Shown here: positions 40,495 to 48,731 of the stretch, piece by piece
Layout: each line of letters starts with the position of its first letter
How positions within the stretch are numbered: the first letter of the stretch is position 1
Source of the DNA: Hahella ganghwensis DSM 17046
Lineage (GTDB): Bacteria; Pseudomonadota; Gammaproteobacteria; Pseudomonadales; Oleiphilaceae
Length of the DNA stretch: 64,000 bases
Assembly: GCF_000376785.1 (NCBI RefSeq)
Contig: NZ_AQXX01000143.1
Span: 62,001 to 126,000, forward strand
Direction of reading: 5' to 3'
Position numbers and translations under genes: made by a program
The notes under the pieces: model-generated
What the model saw: the letters and a program-made list of their open reading frames with translations, nothing else
The model's database searches: none
What the model was told of the DNA's origin: nothing

Positions 40495-41901
40495 TTAGAC
40501 AGAGTAGTACATATCAAACTCAACAGGGTGAGTTGTCATGTTCAGACGAGTCACTTCGTTACGCTTCAGGTCAATGTAACCGGCGATCATGTCTTCAGTG
40601 AAAACGCCACCTTTGGTCAGGAACTCAAAGTCTTGTTCCAGATAATCCAAAGCCTGTTCCAGAGAGTTACAAACTGTCGGAATGTTGGCTGCTTCTTCTG
40701 CTGGCAGATCGTACAGATCTTTGTCCATTGCATCGCCAGGGTGGATCTTGTTCTGGATACCATCCAGGCCAGCCATCAGCATGGCTGCGAAAGCCAGGTA
40801 AGGGTTCGCAGAAGGATCAGGGAAACGAACTTCGATACGACGAGCCTTGGGATTGGTGACGAATGGAATCCGGATGGAAGCTGAGCGGTTACGAGCAGAG
40901 TAAGCCAGCATTACCGGTGCTTCAAATCCTGGAACCAGACGCTTGTAGGCATTGGTTGAAGCGTTGGTGAAAGCGTTCAGAACACGAGCGTGCTTGATGA
41001 TACCGCCAATGTAGTACAGGGCAGTGTCGCTCAGACCAGCGTAGCCATCGCCTGCAAAGATATTTTTGCCATCTTTAGACAAAGACTGGTGACAGTGCAT
41101 GCCAGAACCGTTGTCTCCAACGACTGGTTTAGGCATAAAGGTGGCAGTCTTGCCATAGGCATGAGCCACGTTGTGTACACAGTATTTCAGAATCTGCACT
41201 TCATCCGCTTTGCGTGTCAGAGTGTTAGCGCCAACACCAATCTCACACTGGCCTGCAGTACCTACTTCGTGGTGGTGTACTTCAATTTCCAGCCCCATGG
41301 CTTCCATTGCTGCACACATAGCTCCACGGAGATCATGCAGAGAATCAACTGGAGGAACCGGGAAGTAACCTCCCTTGACACCTGGGCGGTGACCGATGTT
41401 GTTACGGTCGAAATCTTCGCCAGATACCCAGGCTGCTTCTTCAGAGAAAAGATCATAGGAAGCGCCGCGCATGCCAACGTCCCACTTTACACTGTCAAAC
41501 ACGAAAAACTCTGGCTCTGGGCCAAACAGAACAGTGTCAGCAATACCGGTAGACTTCAGGTACTCTTCGGCGCGTCGAGCGATGGAACGAGGGTCGCGCT
41601 CATAGCCTTGCATTGTGGAAGGCTCGATGATGTTACAGGTCAGGTTCAGAGTTGTTTCTTCAGTGAATGGATCAATCACTGCAGTCTCATCATCCGGCAT
41701 CAGAATCATGTCGGATTCATTAATCCCTTTCCACCCAGCAATTGAAGAACCGTCGAACATTTTCCCTTCTTGGAAAAAGTCGTCTGAGATTTCTGAAGTG
41801 GGGATGGTAACGTGTTGCTCTTTACCCTTTGAGTCGGTAAAGCGTAAATCAACCCATTTAACTTCGTGCTCTTTCAAGAGATTCAGAGTTTTCTCTGACA
41901 T
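40495..41901 (-). CDS. glnA: Glutamine synthetase, type I
   Basis: GlnA makes glutamine from glutamate, ammonia and ATP; the enzyme is a cytosolic dodecamer. It has 468 residues with the expected regions: [16 protein letters not shown], metal-binding PEPEFFVFD and [17 protein letters not shown]/substrate stretch [18 protein letters not shown] and NRSASIRIP. Tyr397 in [11 protein letters not shown] is the adenylylation site, so the enzyme should be switched by GlnE (48.7-51.7 kb). Expression is probably NtrC/sigma-54 dependent, given the promoter at 42087-42103 and the boxes at 42189-42256. The gene is divergent from typA, as in enteric bacteria. Confidence 0.98.
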   Translation of the reverse strand: MSEKTLNLLKEHEVKWVDLRFTDSKGKEQHVTIPTSEISDDFFQEGKMFDGSSIAGWKGINESDMILMPDDETAVIDPFTEETTLNLTCNIIEPSTMQGYERDPRSIARRAEEYLKSTGIADTVLFGPEPEFFVFDSVKWDVGMRGASYDLFSEEAAWVSGEDFDRNNIGHRPGVKGGYFPVPPVDSLHDLRGAMCAAMEAMGLEIEVHHHEVGTAGQCEIGVGANTLTRKADEVQILKYCVHNVAHAYGKTATFMPKPVVGDNGSGMHCHQSLSKDGKNIFAGDGYAGLSDTALYYIGGIIKHARVLNAFTNASTNAYKRLVPGFEAPVMLAYSARNRSASIRIPFVTNPKARRIEVRFPDPSANPYLAFAAMLMAGLDGIQNKIHPGDAMDKDLYDLPAEEAANIPTVCNSLEQALDYLEQDFEFLTKGGVFTEDMIAGYIDLKRNEVTRLNMTTHPVEFDMYYSV

Positions 41902-42086
41902 TCCAGTTTACTCCGTATTTATTGGTGTATGTATGTTGAGATGATGCCGGAACATCCATTCGCTCACCCCCCCTTCAAACTAGCGCCGAAGGTAAGCGTT
42001 CCGGGAAGTCTAACGAGCGCAAAATCATATCACGCCTGTTTTGTCGTTGCTTCTGGTTTTTATCCGCAGCAAATTTACCCATAGAA

Positions 42087-42103
42087 AGCAATTTATCTGC
42101 CAA
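42087..42103 (-). promoter_or_regulatory. Sigma-54 promoter of glnA
   Basis: The minus strand reads TTGGCAGATAAATTGCT: GG (42101-42100), exactly 10 nt, then GC (42089-42088), with good TGGCA and TTGC halves. The predicted start is near 42076, giving a leader of about 175 nt before glnA. Confidence 0.78.
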
Positions 42104-42188
42104 CATTTATACTTTTCACAGACATACCGAAAACAAAGGAATGGGAGGTTGTGTCGCTATTTGGGAGGAATGTTAATGTGGATTTCTA

Positions 42189-42256
42189 TGCACCAATATT
42201 GTGCGCGTTGGATGGGGTGCGTACCAATTTGGTGCGTTATGCACCAAATTGGTGGC
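42189..42256. promoter_or_regulatory. Cluster of three NtrC-like boxes (glnA enhancer)
   Basis: Three dyads resemble TGCACCANNNTGGTGCA: 42189-42205 (left half perfect), 42220-42236 (right half one mismatch) and 42240-42256 (left half perfect). Their centres are about 31 and 20 bp apart, close to whole helical turns. They lie about 120-170 bp upstream of the predicted glnA start, typical for an NtrC enhancer. They also sit 155-225 bp upstream of the typA start. Confidence 0.75.
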
Positions 42257-42338
42257 CGGAGGAAGCGTTTTTCCTGTTGGTTGGGTCGCTTAATAAAGAT
42301 TTCACAACATTTTGTATAAAACTAAACCATCTCTCTTG

Positions 42339-42344
42339 TATAAT
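42339..42344 (+). promoter_or_regulatory. Candidate -10 box for typA
   Basis: A perfect TATAAT inside TTGTATAATAC lies 68 nt upstream of the typA GTG. No clear -35 element stands at the right distance. The rest of 42257-42411 shows nothing else. Confidence 0.4.
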
Positions 42345-42411
42345 ACTGCGCCTTTTTGCGGTTGATGTCCCTGATAACGGACCGCATAACCTCAAACTAG
42401 AGAATTTGATT

Positions 42412-44232
42412 GTGATTGAGAAGTTAAGAAACATTGCCATTATCGCGCACGTCGACCATGGCAAAACCACGTTGGTCGATAAATTGCTCCAGCAATCCGG
42501 GACTTTGGGCCGTAAGGATATGGGCGCTGAGCGTATTATGGACTCAAATGACCAGGAAAAAGAGCGTGGTATCACTATTCTGGCCAAGAATACCGCAATT
42601 AAGTGGAATGACTACAGAATCAATATTGTAGACACTCCAGGGCACGCGGACTTTGGTGGTGAGGTTGAGCGGGTTCTGTCGATGGTGGATTCAGTTCTGC
42701 TTCTCGTCGACGCCGTTGATGGTCCTATGCCACAAACCAGGTTTGTCACCCAGAAAGCCTTTGCTCAAGGCTTGAAACCGATTGTTGTTATCAACAAGAT
42801 CGACCGTCCCGGAGCTCGTCCCGACTGGGTTATCAACGAAGTATTCGATTTGTTTGACCGTCTGGGGGCCACTGATGAGCAATTGGATTTCCCGATCATT
42901 TATGCTTCTGCACTAAATGGTATCGCTGGAATGGATCCTGATGAGATGGCGGAAGACATGACGCCGTTATTCGAGCTGATTGTGGATCGTGTCCCTTCAC
43001 CAGACGTTGATGCCTCCGGGCCTCTGCAGATGCAGATAAGTGCGCTGGATTACAACAGCTATGTAGGTGTCATTGGGGTTGGTCGTGTTACCCGTGGAAA
43101 AATCAAAACGAATACGCCTGTTGTTGTGGTGGATCGTGACGGTAAAAAGCGAAATGCTCGCGTACTTTCTGTTATGGGCTACCATGGACTTGAAAGGCAG
43201 GAAGTTCCTGACGCAGAGGCAGGGGACATCATTTGTGTGACTGGTATTGATGCCCTGAACATTTCTGACACTCTCTGTTCTCCAGATGCTCCGGAAGCAT
43301 TACCCCCATTAACAGTAGATGAACCTACCGTCACCATGACATTTCAGGTGAATGACAGTCCATTTGCCGGGAAAGAAGGAAAGTACATTACCAGCCGTAA
43401 TATCAAAGAGCGTCTGGAAAAAGAGTTGTTGTACAACGTGGCGCTGCGGGTTGAGCAGGGTGACTCTCCTGATAAATTTAAAGTATCCGGCCGGGGCGAG
43501 CTGCATCTTTCTGTTCTGATCGAGACCATGCGCAGGGAAGGATTTGAGCTTGGTGTTTCCAAGCCAGAAGTTATCGTCAAAGAAGTTGATGGTGAGAGAG
43601 TCGAGCCTTTTGAACAGGTCATTATCGATATCGAGGATGAGCACCAAGGGCCCGTGATGGAAGAAATGGGGCTGCGTCGTGGTGAGTTGGTTAACATGGT
43701 GCCGGACGGGAAAGGGCGTACTCGCCTGGAGTTTGTCGTTCCATCTCGTGGTTTGATTGGTTTCCGTTCACAGTTTCTGACCATGACGTCAGGTACTGGT
43801 ATTCTGACCCATATCTTCGACCACTATGGACCATACAAAGAAGGTGTTGATGTTAAACGCATCAATGGTGTTCTGATTTCTAATGTTGCAGGCAAGGTTC
43901 TGGCCTACGCGCTATTCAATCTGCAGGATCGCGGACGTCTCTTCCTGGATCCGAATATTGAAGTCTACGAAGGTATGATCATTGGTCTGCACAGTCGTGA
44001 CAATGACCTTGTGGTTAATCCGACTAAGGCCAAGCAGCTGACGAACATTCGTGCGGCTGGAACTGATGAAAACATTCTGTTGACTCCGCCAATCAGATTC
44101 TCACTTGAGCAGGCTCTCGAGTTTGTTGAGGATGACGAGTTGGTTGAAGTCACACCAGCTTCTATTCGTATACGTAAAAAGCTGCTTAAAGAGCATGAAC
44201 GTAAACGGGCTGACAGAAGTAAGGAAGCATAA
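42412..44232 (+). CDS. typA: Ribosome-associated GTPase TypA/BipA
   Basis: This 606-residue translational GTPase of the EF-G/LepA superfamily binds the 70S ribosome and aids assembly and stress adaptation. It has G1 [11 protein letters not shown]2 region RGITI, G3 [12 protein letters not shown]4 [10 protein letters not shown], the EF-G-like domains and the TypA-specific C-terminal part with [14 protein letters not shown] and [14 protein letters not shown]. The start is GTG 42412, giving (M)[17 protein letters not shown] as in relatives. The frame is open back to 42151, but that stretch is the glnA/typA control region. Confidence 0.96.
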   Translation: MIEKLRNIAIIAHVDHGKTTLVDKLLQQSGTLGRKDMGAERIMDSNDQEKERGITILAKNTAIKWNDYRINIVDTPGHADFGGEVERVLSMVDSVLLLVDAVDGPMPQTRFVTQKAFAQGLKPIVVINKIDRPGARPDWVINEVFDLFDRLGATDEQLDFPIIYASALNGIAGMDPDEMAEDMTPLFELIVDRVPSPDVDASGPLQMQISALDYNSYVGVIGVGRVTRGKIKTNTPVVVVDRDGKKRNARVLSVMGYHGLERQEVPDAEAGDIICVTGIDALNISDTLCSPDAPEALPPLTVDEPTVTMTFQVNDSPFAGKEGKYITSRNIKERLEKELLYNVALRVEQGDSPDKFKVSGRGELHLSVLIETMRREGFELGVSKPEVIVKEVDGERVEPFEQVIIDIEDEHQGPVMEEMGLRRGELVNMVPDGKGRTRLEFVVPSRGLIGFRSQFLTMTSGTGILTHIFDHYGPYKEGVDVKRINGVLISNVAGKVLAYALFNLQDRGRLFLDPNIEVYEGMIIGLHSRDNDLVVNPTKAKQLTNIRAAGTDENILLTPPIRFSLEQALEFVEDDELVEVTPASIRIRKKLLKEHERKRADRSKEA

Positions 44233-44324
44233 GCACTATCGTTTCTTGCTGGAGTGATCCGCTTTGCGGCTTGAAAAGTGGGTGTTATAGTGAGGGGAAT
44301 CATTGACTGGACGGAAAAGGTCGA

Positions 44325-45284
44325 ATGCTCACCCCTTACCCTGAAATAACACCCTATCGCTCTGGATCGATTGATATCGACGAAACTCACTTACTGCACT
44401 TTGATGAAACGGGTAACCCGGAAGGGTTGCCCGTTTTTGTTTTGCATGATGGTCCGGGAGGAGGTTCTGATGCTTTCCATCGTCGATTATTTGATGCGGA
44501 AAGGTTTCGGATAATTCAGTACGACCAGAGAGGGTGCGGTCGGTCATTACCTTTGGCTGATATGGAGCATTGTCAGGTGTCAGAAGCGGTTTCTGATCTG
44601 CGCATGCTGATGTCTAGGCTGGAACTGGAAAAGGTCTCTGTTGTTGGCTTTGGGTGGGGGGCTCGTATTGCATCTGAGCTCTGTAAAGCAACTCCGGATC
44701 TGGTTAACGGGTTGATTCTCTGTGGATATGGATTTTGTGGTCGGGAATCGATGGAGTGGTTGCTCGAATATGGTGCACCTAAGCTGTTCCCTGATTACTA
44801 TCAGGAATTGGTGCAGCGGCTGGGGAATGGGTCCTCTGATGCTTTAATGCAGGCGCTTGAAAAAATGCTTTTGGGAGCTAATGAGCTTGATCAGATTCAG
44901 GCCGCAAAAGCCTGGGCAAAATGGCTGGCGAAAATATCCACTTTACATTGCCAAGCCCACCTTGTTGATCAGTACTCTCATCCCCATTATGCAATAAGTC
45001 TGGCGAAGCTGGGGGTGACAGTGTTTAAGCGTCTGTCTGAAATGCCGGCGGAAGATTCTGGAATCCCTGAATCGGTGGCATCAACGATTGTTCATGGAAG
45101 GTACGATGCGGTTACTCCGCTTGAGTCAGCGCATTCGCTACATCGCCAAAGTCCTGGAAGTGAACTGGTTGTTGTGAGGGATGCTGGGCATTCTCCTCAT
45201 GATCCTGCGATGACCGATGTCATGATCAAAGTGATTGGTCAAATGGCCGATCGGCTCGGGGGGTATGGCAAGCTTAACGGATAG
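44325..45284 (+). CDS. Prolyl-aminopeptidase-like alpha/beta hydrolase without catalytic serine
   Basis: The 319-residue protein aligns along its length with S33 proline iminopeptidases: LHDGPGGGSD (family HGGPGGG), YDQRGCGRS, AAKAWAKW, HGRYDAVTP with the catalytic Asp and DAGHSPHDP with the catalytic His. The nucleophile elbow, normally GGSWGS, reads GFGWGA: residue 110 is Gly (GGG codon) instead of Ser. The glutamate after AAKAW.xW that binds the substrate amino group in the family is Leu. Both changes argue against peptidase activity and for a binding or scaffold role, or early decay. The frame is otherwise intact. dtd lies downstream, as in Pseudomonas. Confidence 0.85.
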   Translation: MLTPYPEITPYRSGSIDIDETHLLHFDETGNPEGLPVFVLHDGPGGGSDAFHRRLFDAERFRIIQYDQRGCGRSLPLADMEHCQVSEAVSDLRMLMSRLELEKVSVVGFGWGARIASELCKATPDLVNGLILCGYGFCGRESMEWLLEYGAPKLFPDYYQELVQRLGNGSSDALMQALEKMLLGANELDQIQAAKAWAKWLAKISTLHCQAHLVDQYSHPHYAISLAKLGVTVFKRLSEMPAEDSGIPESVASTIVHGRYDAVTPLESAHSLHRQSPGSELVVVRDAGHSPHDPAMTDVMIKVIGQMADRLGGYGKLNG

Positions 45285-45413
45285 TTTAATTTTGTGAGGT
45301 ATCCTCTGAAGGAGTTGTGCAGAGTTAACTGAGTTCACGGATGATAATAGTGAAACAAGTAGCATAATAAGCAAATAGTATAAAAAACAACGAGCGATAG
45401 AACCGGAGTGTGT

Positions 45414-45851
45414 ATGAAGGGATTATTGCAGAGAGTCTCAAAAGCCAGCGTGGCTGTTAATGGAGTTGTTAGGGGAGAGATAGGGAATGGTTTAGTGGTT
45501 TTTCTTGCTGTCGAGGCTCATGACGATGAGCAGGCGGCTGATAAATTGCTGGCTAAGGTCTTAAGTTACAGGGTCTTCGAGGATGAGCAGGGCAAGATGA
45601 ATCTTAGTCTCTTGGATGTACATGGAGAGCTGATGGTTGTCTCCCAGTTCACTCTTGCAGCAGATACTCGCAAAGGTATGCGCCCGAGCTTCTCCAAGGC
45701 GGCAGAGCCTGAGAAAGGCGATGCTTTGTACCGATATTTTGTAGAGCAGGCAGGAAGCAGGGGCGTTAAAATTGTCACGGGTGAGTTCGGGGCGGATATG
45801 CTGGTGGATATCCAAAATCGTGGTCCTGCGACTTTTTTACTTGAAGTGTAG
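45414..45851 (+). CDS. dtd: D-aminoacyl-tRNA deacylase
   Basis: Dtd removes D-amino acids (and glycine from tRNA-Ala) mischarged on tRNA. It has 145 residues from ATG 45414, with GGAG 5 nt upstream; GTG 45408 is less likely. Both family signatures are visible: SQFTLAADTRKGMRPSFS and the cis Gly-Pro motif in NRGPATFLLEV. The cytosolic enzyme is a dimer. It is 129 nt downstream of the prolyl-aminopeptidase homologue on the same strand. Confidence 0.96.
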   Translation: MKGLLQRVSKASVAVNGVVRGEIGNGLVVFLAVEAHDDEQAADKLLAKVLSYRVFEDEQGKMNLSLLDVHGELMVVSQFTLAADTRKGMRPSFSKAAEPEKGDALYRYFVEQAGSRGVKIVTGEFGADMLVDIQNRGPATFLLEV

Positions 45852-46682
45852 CGGGGATGTTACCCGTTGCGCATATGCGAAATGTCGCTTAAAGGCATGC
45901 TACACGGAGTATAACCCGGTAATGTGATATCTGTATACAAAATGATACTTTTGGCTAGTATGGTATTTCGGAAATCCCCTATAAGATGTCCGCACCAATT
46001 TGACTATGCCTTTGTTATAGTACGCCTGGGTTCGAGTAACTCACCGCTCTTTCAGGTTACAAGTGTTTCAATGTAGTGCAATAAAAAAACTAAGGTGCAC
46101 CAAGTTAGTCGTGCTAAATTTCATTGTGATACCGGTGACACCTTCCAAGTTTTTGATTTGTCAGCATTTCCGCGAGTTGGCAAACTTTCTGCTCTCGTAA
46201 ATTCGCAAATCTGCCGGGTGTTTTGTTACAAAAAAGAAGTCGCAAAAATCACTTTTTTGGTTGCAAAATCTCCAATGTTGTATTACATATTGGTATTAAT
46301 TTTATTTGTTAAGAGTTCGATGTAACTTATTGTTTGAAAGGGAATTTCCAAGATAGAGGTATGGAAAAGATTGTATTATCTTCAATAAGTTGTTGATAGG
46401 AAAGGAATTTAAGCCTCTTTAGGCTGACCTTCAGTGATGATGTGCAGGCAATGATTGTTGTCTGATTAATAGGTAACTCTATCAACACTCACTAAACTGA
46501 TGGGTTCGCTCATTAAAGAGGAGGTTTGAATATCTGTTAAAACATCGAATTGCAAAATGTCATTAAGATGACATAATTCCGAAATATAAATGGGCGCTTA
46601 TAAACGCCCTGAATAATGAAAAATGTGGCTTTTAACCATCAACATCGCAAGAAGTTGATTTAACACACAAAAGGAAGACGAA
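45852..46682. other. Long non-coding region ahead of the porin gene
   Basis: This 831-bp AT-rich stretch lacks a credible gene. A 76-codon frame at 46095-46325 has no ribosome binding site and no recognisable sequence. A GGGCG-CTTATAAA-CGCCC hairpin lies at 46592-46609, about 75 nt before the porin start, and could be part of its leader. AGGAGG at 46519 precedes only a four-codon frame. Porin promoters or a regulatory small RNA could hide here, but I cannot identify one. Confidence 0.5.
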
Positions 46683-47675
46683 ATGAAAAAGACTTTGATC
46701 GCTTCAGCAGTTGCGGCTGCTTCAATGGCGTCTGTAGCTCAAGCAGCTGAAATGATGCCTGAGTTTTACGGTAACATTCAGCTGGCCTATATCCATACAT
46801 CTGAAGAGACTGGTAGTACTGAAACCACTACTAACGATTTCGCCGACAATGGTTCTACTTTAGGCTTTAAGCACAGTCACGAAATCTCTCCTGGTTTGAC
46901 TGGTTTTCTGAAGGCTGAGCTGGAATTCGACGCTGATGAAAACCACGGTGACGGCATCAACAAGGTTGATGAAGCATTCATCGGTGTGAAAGGTGACTTC
47001 GGTTCCGTTCAAGTTGGTACTGACGACACTGTATACGAGTGGTGGGATGTTATCGATATCTCTGAAGCTGTAGGTATATCAGGTGAGTTTGAGGGCGTAT
47101 ATGAAGGTGACAATCTGCAATACGTGTCTCCTACCATCGCTGGTGGTCTTACTGTAGGTGTAACTCTTGCGCTAGACAGCACAGAGCGTCATACCGGTGC
47201 GATTGGTGCCAAGTATAAAACTGACATGTTTGAAGTTATCTTAGGTTACTCTTTGGGTCGTGAAGAGACTATCGACCACGATGATAATGATGCAACTGCG
47301 AAAGTAGCGGTTGATACCGGAGATAGCATTGGTCTAGGCGCTAACATCTTCTTGGGTGACTTGACTCTGGGCGTTCAGTATGAGACCAAGTCTGCTGATT
47401 CTGTAAGCGGAACTGATGATCCTTCTACTGAGGCTGATGGTTACGGTTTTATCGCTATCTACTCTTTGGGGGCTTCTCAATTGGCGGCTGGTTACTATGC
47501 TGCTGAAAATGATGCAGATCCTTCTGCAGAAGAAGATAAGTTCTATCTGCAAGCTCTTCATAATGTTTCAGACAACATGTACGCGTACGTTGAGTACACT
47601 AACGGTTCTGAAGAAGCTGGAGCTTCTGAGACTGATATCGAAGAGTTCGCAATTGGTGCAACTTACTACTTCTGA
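46683..47675 (+). CDS. Gram-negative general porin (Porin_4 type)
   Basis: This 330-residue outer-membrane beta-barrel has a signal peptide ending AQA and a mature start of AEMMPEFYGNIQLAYIHTSEE. Alternating strands such as GFLKAELEFDADE, VDEAFIGVKGDFGSVQVGTDD and IGLGANIFLGDLTLGVQYETK follow, with a C-terminal phenylalanine in GATYYF that signals insertion by BAM. The loops are strongly acidic (D/E-rich), unlike the tight core, which suggests cation selectivity or divalent-ion binding. AAGGAAG precedes ATG 46683, and a terminator follows. Codon use looks biased, as in a highly expressed gene. Confidence 0.92.
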   Translation: MKKTLIASAVAAASMASVAQAAEMMPEFYGNIQLAYIHTSEETGSTETTTNDFADNGSTLGFKHSHEISPGLTGFLKAELEFDADENHGDGINKVDEAFIGVKGDFGSVQVGTDDTVYEWWDVIDISEAVGISGEFEGVYEGDNLQYVSPTIAGGLTVGVTLALDSTERHTGAIGAKYKTDMFEVILGYSLGREETIDHDDNDATAKVAVDTGDSIGLGANIFLGDLTLGVQYETKSADSVSGTDDPSTEADGYGFIAIYSLGASQLAAGYYAAENDADPSAEEDKFYLQALHNVSDNMYAYVEYTNGSEEAGASETDIEEFAIGATYYF

Positions 47676-47698
47676 TCTCTTTAGATCTTAAGTATCTT

Positions 47699-47727
47699 AA
47701 AAAACCGGCTTCGGCCGGTTTTTTTGT
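47699..47727 (+). terminator. Intrinsic terminator after the porin
   Basis: An A-run, then the ACCGGC-TTCG-GCCGGT stem with a stable UUCG-type loop and seven T residues. It ends the porin transcript just before the CYTH gene. Confidence 0.93.
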
Positions 47728-47742
47728 GTCTGCAGGAAAGTG

Positions 47743-48687
47743 ATGATGGATGAAATAGAAATAAAATTGGGTTTTTCTGCCTCTCTTAAACATGATGTCA
47801 TTGAGGCGTTAACTTCAATGTTGGGTGAGCCTCTTGAGGGTCGTTCACTGTTCAATATCTACTTTGACACGCCAGACCTTTCTTTGCGCAAGTCCAGGTG
47901 GGCGCTGCGGGTGCGCGATTTGGGAAAGGGGGGGCATGAACAGACAGTCAAAGGTCAGGGAAAAGCTGAGGCTGGGTTGCATCGAAGGATTGAACACAAT
48001 TGGCCGTTGAGGTCGAAGCAGCCTGACTTGACATTATTAGATCAGGTTGCCGGGTTCCCAGAGGTATGTAGAGAGCAAATTCGACCTGCGTTCTCGACCG
48101 ATTTCTCCAGGACTCTCTGGCTGGTCGACATACCTGAAAGTAAGTCCAGGGTAGAGGTGGTGTTTGATGTGGGCACTATTTCGGCAGACCAGGATGGAGT
48201 ATTGTCAATTTCAGAGATGGAGCTTGAGTTAAAGGTCGGGCAAATTGATGCACTAATTCAGGTGGCTGAAAAGCTGGTCAGGAATATACCGTGTTGGTTG
48301 TATACGCCTAGTAAAGCTGCCCGTGGGTACGGATTGCTCGCTCAGAATAATGATGAGATGTTTAATAATATTGGAGCCATCAATTCTTTGAATGGCTGGG
48401 TTGATGTTGCTGGACGTTATATGCAACAGATCACAACTCGTCACAAGGGTGGATTGAACCAGACAAATAATTCTGGAGAGTCTGATATCAGGCCGTTAAT
48501 AGAGGTACTTAACGATCTTTTGGAGGCGGCTGATCTGGATGATGCTTTGTGGAGGAGTATGATGAAGGAGGGTGAGCAACTCTTAAAGGCGGATAGCATG
48601 TCAGATCAGGCTGAAACACTAGAGCGATCTACTTGGTTTGGTAGGATAGGGATCGAAATTCTGAAATTGACTATCGCTAAACGTTAG
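47743..48687 (+). CDS. CYTH-domain protein, YgiF-like but without a recognisable CHAD domain
   Basis: The N-terminal 200 residues form a CYTH triphosphate tunnel domain: EIEIK at the start (the ExExK signature), NIYFDTPDLSLRKSRWALRVRD, QTVKGQGK and a late glutamate-rich ISEMELELKVG. Such proteins hydrolyse tripolyphosphate or bind polyphosphate. In E. coli YgiF a histidine-rich CHAD domain follows and the gene is next to glnE, as here. The remaining 115 residues (FNNIGAINSLNGWVDVAGRYMQQ onward) keep the lead-in helix but show none of the conserved CHAD histidine/arginine motifs, and the protein is about 120 residues shorter than YgiF. ATG 47743 or 47746 is the start; AGGA precedes both. Confidence 0.82.
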   Translation: MMDEIEIKLGFSASLKHDVIEALTSMLGEPLEGRSLFNIYFDTPDLSLRKSRWALRVRDLGKGGHEQTVKGQGKAEAGLHRRIEHNWPLRSKQPDLTLLDQVAGFPEVCREQIRPAFSTDFSRTLWLVDIPESKSRVEVVFDVGTISADQDGVLSISEMELELKVGQIDALIQVAEKLVRNIPCWLYTPSKAARGYGLLAQNNDEMFNNIGAINSLNGWVDVAGRYMQQITTRHKGGLNQTNNSGESDIRPLIEVLNDLLEAADLDDALWRSMMKEGEQLLKADSMSDQAETLERSTWFGRIGIEILKLTIAKR

Positions 48688-48731
48688 TCTGTCTATTGTG
48701 CTTTTTATAAATAACACTTTCGCTAACGGCC

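Noticed and set aside
40990-41745. 251-codon frame antisense to glnA
   Set aside because: It is a shadow of the strongly conserved glnA frame; its translation has no recognisable domain.
42151-42411. 87-codon N-terminal extension of typA
   Set aside because: The extra residues match nothing in the TypA family and run through the NtrC-like boxes and the TATAAT box; GTG 42412 gives the normal N-terminus.
46028-46037. GGGTTCGAGT resembling a tRNA T-loop
   Set aside because: No acceptor stem, anticodon arm or D-arm can be built around it.
46095-46325. 76-codon open frame in the porin leader
   Set aside because: There is no ribosome binding site, no recognisable motif, and the AT-rich composition looks non-coding.
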